Shown one piece after another: positions 53,739 through 62,216 of a stretch of DNA of 64,000 nucleotides (position 1 is the stretch's first letter; every line of letters begins with the position of its first letter). The notes under the pieces were generated by a model. The model was not told the origin of the DNA. It saw only the letters and a list, made by a program, of their open reading frames with translations, and made no database searches. Origin of the DNA: Mycoemilia scoparia (taxonomy: Eukaryota > Kickxellomycota > Kickxellomycetes > Kickxellales > Kickxellaceae); contig JANBPU010000001.1 in assembly GCA_027575805.1 (NCBI GenBank), forward strand, positions 620,001 to 684,000. Direction: 5' to 3'. The position numbers and the translations under genes were made by a program.

Positions 53739-54343
53739 GCTCAAAAGACAAAAAGCATGCATGCAACCGAGACACTCTGGTAGAGTCATTTGCATGTACC
53801 TCCGTTATTTCTGGGTAGAAATATTTCATATTATAATATAGATACACACATGGGTCTAGACAGAGAAGATACTGTGTTTGCAAAGGGCAGCTGCTATACC
53901 CTAACGACAATACTACCTACTACTACCATTCCTTTACTTACGTTTCACGACTGATCTCTCTCTCTCTCTCTCTCTCTTGCCTCATTCTCTTTCTCCTAAT
54001 AAGTTCATTTCATATAGTATATTTGGAAAGTTGTACAATTAATATGATAATTTATTACACTCCAATGTTATTAGAGGATCGATATGTAATGGGCTGTGAG
54101 TAGAAAATGGGGAAAAATAGATATTATTAAGGCTCAAAACATAGCTGAAATCGCTTTTGCTGTTGTTTTCGGTTTAGTTAGAAAATATGTCTGTGTCTAG
54201 GATTGTTATTGATTCTGGGACTGAATGAACCTCTCGTTTGATGTTCGTAAGGAAAGGGAGAAATAGCTTAAGTAACACGTTGATTTGTTTATAAGAATAT
54301 TCAACATGTGTTATTTTTGCCATTGGGAAATGGTAACATTTGA
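53739..54343. other. Tail-to-tail intergenic region
   Basis: Spacer between the two membrane-protein genes. Contains a (TC)n tract at about 53954-53978; no other feature seen. Confidence 0.5.
53954..53978. repeat. (TC)n microsatellite
   Basis: About 25 bp of uninterrupted TC repeats between convergent genes. Confidence 0.85.
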
Positions 54344-55209
54344 TCATTTGGTCTTCTTTTCAGCATCAACGTTATCAGGTATGGGAACGGCGTTCTTTGG
54401 TGAAGAGATGACTGTCAGTCCAGCTGCTATAAGACTTACGCCAAACCACCACTGTACAGACAAAGCGTCATTGAACACATATGATCCAAGCAAACCCTAT
54501 ACCCATATTCAAATGAATAAAACAGTCAGTGTGTTAGTGGCTGAGCAGGTTACAACTACTTACAAACACCGTAGATCAGGAGTGGCTGCGGTGGTAGATC
54601 AATCAACAGATCTAAAAGAGAATACATGCTTATAAATGAAACTGGGGGAGAGAGAGAATATGCTTACAGTAACAATAAAGTTTACAATGGTCTGAATCGT
54701 AGTTACTCTAACCGACGAGGTAGAATAGCGCAAGGCCTTGGTAAAGAACAGCCACATGAGTGCATTGCAGACCACAACAAGGAACAACATAATCCCTCTG
54801 GCACCAAGTTCGACCTACATAGTTAACATTTGCCCAAAAAATAATGAGGAGTTGTAGCAAGCGCCAGTAGTATCAAATATTTGGCCAGCATAGGCATGTC
54901 TGATTGGATTGTTTATAGCTCCGGTATGTCCGAAAAATGAAGCTTTGGATCCGTTAAAAGCCCAAGAGCAAGTGTTGTAAAATTTACCTTTTGGGGGTCA
55001 AGGTCGCTGCCAAACAAATCCTGGACAAACTTTGCTGCCATCTCGATGTTAGAGTCAACCATCAGTTTTGCGTACAAGCTTGCGGCGGCAGCAAAGGTGC
55101 CACCGACCACAGCAAACACATCGGATGGCAAAGGGACATATGCAAAGGGCTCAGGATTAGTTTCGCTGTGGAACTGTTTGTGCTGTTTGTCGTAGTTTAC
55201 TTCAAGCAT
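54344..55209 (-). CDS. TMEM42-like membrane protein (EamA/drug-metabolite transporter fold)
   Basis: Small multi-pass membrane protein related to animal TMEM42, a half-size relative of the EamA/DMT transporters. Exons: 55209-54988, 54814-54668, 54496-54344; 522 nt, 173 residues (human TMEM42: 159), in phase. Four hydrophobic segments are visible: DVFAVVGGTFAAAASLYAKL (about 30-49), IMLFLVVVCNALMWLFFTKA (about 81-100), the SSVRVTTIQTIVNFIV helix running into GLLGSY, and WWFGVSLIAAGLTVI. The order NALMWLFFTKAL, SSVRVTTIQTIVN, VQWWFGVSLIAAGLTVI follows TMEM42 closely. A polar tail ends EKKTK. Transport activity has not been shown for this family, so substrate is unknown. The plus-strand frame over the last exon is a shadow. 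Confidence 0.85.
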
Positions 55210-56365
55210 GGTGGTCGTTGTTGATATCCAGATGCGTTTTGATGTATGAATCTATGAGGGCCCGTCTAGTCGATTACTGGCAGCGATATAATAATGCAAT
55301 TTATGGTACTTGTATACGAGGTGGTCTTGGCAGAGGTCACAGGGAAAAAAGAAGAGAAATCAATAGATTGAGCGTATCTAATATTAAAGGGATAGGGAAA
55401 GGGGGCTAGAAGTCTAATGCTATTCTGGGGTAAGAGAGAAAAAGAAAGAAAGGAAAGAGGGAAAAAGAAGTAGAACAAACAAGGAGTACCAAAAAACCTG
55501 CACAAGCACCATTCTCTGAAGATGTGATATGTATGTGTAGGTGTTTACCAACAACAGTTTTGGCTGGAGTGATTCACAAACACATACTTTCTGAAAATGA
55601 TAGTCCGCATTGTTTTCTATAGCCCCTGCGGTTCTTGGCCTATTATAGACAGTAGAAAAACCTTTTGCCAGTTGTTTTTTATCTGTAATAAATTATTGAA
55701 AACTAGCAAGCTAGTGGCTTTATTTTACATAATTACTATCAACACTAATACTTGCAATAATGGCGGACATGGGCTTTGGATGCAAATCAAGCCAAGAGAA
55801 TTGCTCTAGACAACAGTGTTTCAAGAGAGAAATCTGCGTCAGGTTACATACTTTCCATGTGTCGTGTTTAATGTGTTCTTGGGACCTTTACTAAACCAGC
55901 TTGTGGATATTTCATTTTGCCATTTTCTTGTACCCTTCCCCCCACCATGTCCGGCTCTAACCAATCATATATTATCTTGGTTCAAAATGTATAGTAAACA
56001 AAAAAGGAGCATTTGTCTTTGCTTTTGTGCTATCCAAACCAGCCAATTAAAAGAAAATAAATGTAGCTCAAAAATTGATTTCAGCAATACCTTCTTCAAC
56101 AGAAATGGGTTCAAGCAATTAAGGAAGTGAGTGTCATCTGAAAGTTTAAAATGAAATATTGGTGGGATGCTATACGGTATGTCTCATAGGAATTTTTCCA
56201 AGGGATCTCGAATTATGAATAAAGAAAATGGAACTGAGGACTGACTTTAATTAGTATAAATGTTTATTGGAGATGAGGTCAAGCTCTAATAGTAATAGCT
56301 ATGATGATGACAATGCTGAGTTTTGCTGGCTTTGAGATCGCACACAGCCTTTATCGGATAAGCTG
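55210..56365. other. Intergenic region
   Basis: Between the TMEM42-like start and the RanBD gene stop, both minus strand. No repeat family member, RNA gene or convincing open frame was seen; frames of up to about 100 codons lack any motif. Confidence 0.45.
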
Positions 56366-58053
56366 CTATTGTTTGTAATTGAGTGCCTTTTCTACAGCTG
56401 ATCCGGCCGCACTAGCAAGCTCGTCATTAGCAAACTATAAGAAGAAACAGATTGTGGCAAATTTGGATTAGTATTGCAGGTTTGTAGTCAGACATAGTCG
56501 TTGGTGAAGCAAGAAAACCCCCCAAGTATTCTTATTACTTTGAAACTTATACATACCTTTATAACATATGTTGTAATATTTTTAGTGTCAGGATCAACAA
56601 CACCAAATCTCAAGAACTTTCCTGTGGTTTCGGTCTTCATGCTTTCGTAAATATTAGTATTAAGCATGAGGCGGAACGTAACTGATGCTCTCATGATTAT
56701 TCGTGATGGGTGTGGTGGTTCTAGAGACACATTGATTCGGACCTGGCCCACGCCTCTTTCGATCCACTTTAGATCTTTGTCTAGTTCATAGAGCTTAGCT
56801 TTAGAGTTGAACAAGTTTTCTTCGTCTTCTTCAAAGGTTTGGGTCTTTTCATCACTAGTCATGATAACAGGCTTATCAGCTTCCGGCGTGACATCAGTAC
56901 TTTCTTTACTAGCATCCTTTGAATATCCCTCATCATCTTTTTCATCACCCGATTCCTTGTTTTTCTCAGTATCATCGCCATCCTTCTTCTTTGCGCTTTC
57001 AAAAATACTTGTGGGGGTTCCTTCAGTGTTCGAAGATGCAGCCGCAGCAAAGGCGGACACTCCACTATTTGCAAATGACGAAAACCCGCTACTGGCGCTA
57101 CTAATTCCCGATCCAAAAATCTTTGTAGGCTTACCATCCTTTTTAGCATCACTACTGGTACTACTATCTTTTGAGTCGTCCGAACTTTTGCTGCCAAATA
57201 TATTGGCCGTGCTTGATTTTGCAAGCGCTGCAAAAGGCGATGATACGCTGGCCGCAAATGACGAAAAGCTCTGTACGTTTGTTGAAAATGCTGGTTTGGG
57301 CTATTATCAATATCAGTTTTATAGCAATATGTTAATACTTGATCATTATTGATGGGTGTTTTTGGTATTGTGTTTATAAATCTCTTGCCTTTGTTTCTGC
57401 TTCGCTGTTCCCTTTTACAGCTTTTAAATCTTTTGGCGAGTCACTAGTATCCTTGCTGTCCTCATTAGATTCATTTTTATCATCTTCAGTTGTCTTTGGC
57501 TCCTTTTCCAGATCACCCTGTGTAGTATCAGCTTTTTCATCTTTGCTACTTGGATCCTCTTCATCTGTTTCTTTTTCTGTTGGAGCATTAGAGTTTGTTG
57601 CAGTGCTCTCTTCCTTTTTTGAAGCATCATCCGTGCTTGTGACGTTATTCAGTTTTGAGTCAGATTTCTTTTCATCATCATCATCATCTTTTATTTTACT
57701 AATATAAATGTACAATAAAATTATAGTCTCAGTATTACTCGGGTTATCACGCTTACACAAATATATATATATATGGTCACAAGATACTTACAGTTTTTTG
57801 ACACTAACCTATATTTGCACAAAATTTCCAATACAAATACTTGTTTCATTAATATATATATTTGCGTTAACCTTATACATATATTATGTCTTTATATACT
57901 TACAGAATCTTCATTATCGTTTGGTTCTTGCTGTTGCTGCTGTTGTTGTTGTACTTCACGCTCTACCCTTTCTATACACTTAATTTCTTGTTTTTGAGCA
58001 ACAATATCTTTTGTTTCGTTTTCTCTGAGTTTTCTCTTTTGTGCTGTTTCCAT
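56366..58053 (-). CDS. RanBP3/Yrb2-like Ran-binding protein
   Basis: Nuclear Ran-GTP-binding cofactor; relatives (RanBP3, Yrb2, Hba1) assist Crm1-dependent export. Exons: 58053-57904, 57808-57792, 57698-57389, 57300-56557, 56434-56366; 1290 nt, 429 residues, in phase. Exon 2 is a 17-nt microexon (GTTAGTGTCAAAAAACT). The third intron seems to use a GC donor (ACAAAG|GCAAGA...AATAG); a GTAAAA donor 24 nt earlier, also phase 0, is an alternative. The N-terminus is basic (AQKRKLRENE) with a poly-Gln run, then a highly acidic Lys/Asp/Glu region, then FG-type sequence (NIFGSKSS, KIFGSG, SGFSSFA). The C-terminal RanBD has AKLYELDKDLKWIERGVGQV, RIIMRASVTFRLMLNTNIYE and FGVVDPDTKNITTYVIK, ending FANDELASAAGSAVEKALN. 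RanBD assignment is strong; RanBP3 versus Nup50 subgroup is inferred from length and lack of a Nup50 N-terminus. Confidence 0.88.
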
Positions 58054-58364
58054 TTTTTCCAAAGTAAAGAATAGATATACTAAAAAAGAAGAAGAAGAAG
58101 AAGAAGGAGAGAAGTTGCTCAGAAGTGTGTCGAATAACCTTTAATTGAACTTTTGTTCTCAAGATTTAGCGCATTTACGTTTATTGTTTGTTTATGCAAG
58201 GCAGGATTTTCTATTGTGGGTTTGGGAATTTCTTTGACTGTCTTTATTCATCATACTCACTGGTAGATTTTTTCATGCTTGTCTGTCATATTGCAGTAAA
58301 CCAGATTTTCGATTGATGCTACAAAGAGGTTTGAAATGTCTACATAAACAAAACAAATAATATC

Positions 58365-58488
58365 ATATGGATCATAATTTTCGAAGGGTGACTTTTGGTG
58401 GCCGCCAATGATTATAGGCGCAATCACAGCCAAATGGGTGATCACCATTTGTTAGCAAATGGCCACCCTTTGAAAATAACTATCCATA
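58365..58488 (-). mobile_element. MITE-like element, first of tandem pair
   Basis: Left ATATGGATCATAATTTTCGA, right TTTGAAAATAACTATCCATA; core GCAATCACAGCCAAATGG, with the CATTTGTTAGCAAATG arm. The GAAGGGTGACTTTTGGTGGC end is intact. Confidence 0.88.
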
Positions 58489-58608
58489 ATATGGATCATA
58501 ATTTTTGAAGGGTGAATTTTGGGGACCAGTGATTATAAGGGAACCACAGCCAAATGTATGTCCAGTTTTACTAGTAAACTTTCACCCTTCAAAAATTATT
58601 ACCCATAT
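58489..58608 (-). mobile_element. MITE-like element, second of tandem pair
   Basis: Left ATATGGATCATAATTTTTGA, right TCAAAAATTATTACCCATAT; core ACCACAGCCAAATGTATG and the TTTACTAGTAAACTTTCACC arm, the other arm subfamily. Same orientation as the copy it abuts. Confidence 0.9.
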
Positions 58609-59052
58609 GGTGTTTTGAGAATACATTCAGTCTTATGTATAAACTATAGTTGTGCTGCAAGGTTTTAATGAAAAATATTAGGCAAGTAGAAAATGCAGTA
58701 TCCAATAATAAAAAGTGCAATTCTAGTCTCTAGTAGCTGGTGGCTATGGAAGTGGTGTGGTTAGCAAAGCATATTCATTTCTATAGTTTTAAGCAAACCG
58801 TGTCATAGCCGAATAGTGAAGATATAAGCAAAAGGCCATTCCAGCATTGATCTAAGCAAATTAATATAATAGATGGAAGAATTGCGAAAGATGAATTCAT
58901 TTTGTCGATCACGCTTTTAACTCCAAGTCTTATTGGTTTAATGTGGCACTCCTTTCATCGCTAAGTTCATTATCATTAAGTCCCCCCAATAATAATAGTT
59001 ATTATTATACAAAAACCAACTCTTTCATCAGCCTTATTTTAAATCAAAGCAT

Positions 59053-61658
59053 TCATCGTGTGTTAGGTGATCGATCCATATTTTTGTTCAGAGATAGAGC
59101 GTCTAGAGAGGAATCTATATTCGACAACTTGGCGTGATCAGGGGAATCGGTGTTCCAAGCATCCAGTTTAGATTTTTTTGTGCTCAATGATGCAGAGGTA
59201 TTTTGGGAAACATGCGAAGAAGATTTGTGTGAATCCCCCTCAAGAACTTTAATTTTGTCTGATACGAGCTGTTCAAGTGATCCGTTTTGTGGTGGTGGCT
59301 TTGCAGCATGCGTCATATATTCCCGGTCATAAGGAGGTGTAGATTGGCCATTGCATGCGGTTACTGAGCTTTTGGAGTTATTGAGCTCTGCTTCCCAAGA
59401 TGATGAGAGCTCAGAAAGCATTTGTAACATTGCATCGACTTTTGGCTTTTCAATCAGAACAACCGAGTCGTCTGGTTTGACTTGGTTTCCAGCAACTTCG
59501 AAAAGCTTTGCTACAGCACAAAGAGATTTTTGAGTCAAACTACCTAGCGATACTAGCTCATCATAGTTTCTAGGTGGTGATACGCCAAGTGGCTGACCAA
59601 AGAGAGTTGAATCTTGGTTCTTTGATTGACTGGAAGAAATAATAGAGTGAAAGGTATCCGAGCCATACCGGAAAGAATTCGGCGATGATGATGTTGTAGA
59701 GCTCAGTGGTGGCTGTTTCGAGGATGCATTTTGTGAATTTGGGGCAGATGTTTGCTGTCTGATGTTGGCACCAGTATAATGTCTGCGGTGTTGATTGCGC
59801 TGCCGAGAAGTCATAGGAGAACGAGGATGGTTTCTTGGGGAGTTGAAGTGTCTATTGGGATCAGGGCTTGCTATAGGTATGGGCATTGCATAGACTGAAC
59901 GCGGGTGGTTTGATAATGGATCAGAATACACAGATGTGTGGTCACTCTCGAGATCCCCAATGTCAGGAAGTGTGCTTGCGCGCCTCCGAACCGGCGAGCT
60001 TTGTTCATCATACGATGGCCCACTTAAAGCTTCTCGACTTGTCCAATAGTCCCATTGCGAAGTTATGCCTTCTGCTGTGGATGGGAACGGACGCGCGCGA
60101 AGGTGAATAGCATGGATTGCTATCCTCTGTGATGGTAGCAGGCTTGGATGGTTTGGCTGTGGTAGGTTATATGGAATGTATAGGCTGGAATGACCGGGCG
60201 TTGGCCCTTTTGTTTGTGATGAGGGCTGCGCAGGATATAATGGCGGGGTCTCTTTCATGCAGCTTGGGGATGGCTCTTCAAGCTTTGGGAAGTTCAAAAG
60301 CTTCTGTAAGCAGACCGTATAGTCACCTTCTATAATATCGGTTCGTACTACAAGAAACAGTACAATGGCTATCCATTCGGATAGTCCAAGAAGGCCATTG
60401 GCATTGTCAGCGAATATGCAGTCCCAAAGAGCAAACATATTATGGTGATCGGTAATTTCTCTGCTGAACAGCAAGCGGAACCAGCGAATTCCAAACAGCT
60501 GTGGCTCAATCTTCAATTCTATGATGTGGTTTGCAAGGTCAGGGTCTACCTGTGTAAGCTTCTCATTCAAAAGTTGATGGCATTTTGCGACAATGGGGAC
60601 GGAGCGCTCTATATCGCGTTGCCTTATCTTGTCAAGCTGCTGGGCCTGCTGTTTAGATGCAAATGCTTGGCGCTTTTTCGCAGAAGCTTTGGGCCTGGGG
60701 CCATACGATTCATTAGGCACATGATACCACGACGCGCATGTCCTCATTAAGTGATCAAAAAGTGTATAAGTATCATGCTCGATAAACTCGTGGTCAAGTA
60801 TCTCGAATACCACTTTTATCATTGGTGCCTCATTGCTCAGCTGATAGGGATCGGTATTTGTGAGGTTGACCGAATCGATGTCGATGGCTGCCAAAAGTGG
60901 TGCCAGTAGCTCGTGCATGCCTTGGCGGTATGAAATTGAGCTGTGGACTTTGGAATATACGAATAGGACATTTGTCATGATGTTTTGAACTCTTTCGCTT
61001 TGATAATACACATCATCTGGAAAACTATGGTTGATATAGAAAAATGATAGTAACTGCATCATTATAGATCAACTGCTGCTATGTTTATGAGCAAATCAAT
61101 AGGGCATTGTGTATGCATAGATATTTGAGAATGCAAGCTTACGTTCGGACAACGTCTTTTCTTATGATGTCTTTGAGCTCCTGGTCTTCAAAATATTGCT
61201 TCCATGGACTCTGTATGTATATTGTAACTTTGATATAAGTAAAAGACAGCCATACTAAATTGCCACATGCATCACTGCCATGAGATCAATTTTACTTACA
61301 TTCTCGTCTTGTGATAGTGGGTTGAGGACGCTTAGGTCTGCTTCTGCTTCCCGCAAATGGTCTGCGGTGTGCGGATTGACGACCCATTTCGTACGTAATT
61401 GCTCATAAGCTGAACGCTCCTTTTCAATATGGGTAGGCCAGACCCTGATACAGTCATCCTCTTGGCCAAAAACGTCATCGGGAAGCACGCCTAGGTAAAT
61501 ACGCCAGCATAGGGACCGTAACGGCAAGAAAGGAAGCTCAGTGCTAGACTGGGGGTTTTTGTTGAATGGTGAAAATGCAAGCGAGCGGAGGCGTTTGGAG
61601 GATAGAAAGCTAGCTCTAGTCAGTGCTTCCCATTGCTCCCTACACAATATCGATATTA

Positions 61659-61692
<34 letters not shown>

Positions 61693-61762
61693 GTCTGCTC
61701 TGAATTGGTAATGCACTAGCTAGATAGCCCAATACTTACTTTGCTTGATATAAAGTTAGCAT
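59053..61762 (-). CDS. TBC1D5-like Rab GTPase-activating protein
   Basis: RabGAP related to TBC1D5, which acts on Rab7 and works with the retromer in endosome-to-Golgi retrieval. Exons: 61762-61740, 61639-61300, 61210-61143, 61024-59053; 2403 nt, 800 residues, in phase. The TBC domain spans about residues 40-415: LRSLCWRIYLGVLPDD, NPLSQDENSPWKQYFEDQEL, the arginine-finger segment IIRKDVVRTFPDDVYYQ, the glutamine-finger segment SYRQGMHELLAPLL (about 174-187), LKIEPQLFGIRWFRLLFSRE and MFALWDCIFAD. Both catalytic fingers are present. The C-terminal half is Ser/Pro-rich and disordered. Intron 1 holds an (ACAT)n tract. The tiny first exon (MLTLYQA) is supported by phase but the upstream frame stays open, so the exact start is the least certain part. 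The neighbour upstream is Vps10, a known retromer cargo in yeast. Confidence 0.9.
61661..61688. repeat. (ACAT)n microsatellite in intron 1 of the TBC gene
   Basis: About six ACAT units followed by AT repeats, within the intron between exons 1 and 2. Confidence 0.85.
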
Positions 61763-62216
61763 TTCTTTATGAAGAATGCAAAATGAAAACAAATGAGAAA
61801 TAAAAAGAAGTCTTAGTTGTGTTTACAAGAGAGATTAAACATAACACAGTACACTGCACTCTGCACAATTAATAAAGACTCACTGGTTTCCCTCACTCTT
61901 TACAACATAAATGTGTAGCAAGCGGAATTGGATAGACAAAAGTGGCTTATGGGGTGAGCATGTGAGTGGTGTAATCGTGGGGTAATTCAGAGCAGCATTG
62001 GCATTAGAACTTCTGATTGGTGTTCTGTTTTAAATGAAGACAAGGTGCGAGCTTGATGCCTTTAGATAAGAGTGTTGCAAAGTTGTATTGGATAAACTGG
62101 TAACAAATGAATATATATATAATGGTTTGCTGAAATGCAAAAAACAAAAAGGATAATGTGTGTCGAGACATAAGGATGGATGATCACAGAGTTTCTGGTA
62201 GCCAGGTATGAGATCT
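61763..62216. other. Intergenic region
   Basis: Between the TBC gene start and the Vps10 stop, both minus strand. No repeat or supported gene seen. Confidence 0.5.

Larger units (their letters stand above)
58054..59052. other. Intergenic region with tandem MITE pair
   Basis: Between the RanBD gene start and the TBC gene stop. Contains a GAA-rich microsatellite in the RanBD leader (58086-58106) and two abutting MITE-like copies (58365-58608). No gene seen in the rest. Confidence 0.5.

Noticed and set aside
54285..54635. Plus-strand open frame with FFGEEMTVSPAA, faintly transporter-like.
   Set aside because: The minus strand here encodes the last TMEM42-like exon with matching phase and motif order.
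57339..57707. Plus-strand Ser/Phe-rich open frame opposite the RanBP3-like gene.
   Set aside because: Antisense shadow of the acidic exon 3, whose splice phases fit the RanBD gene.
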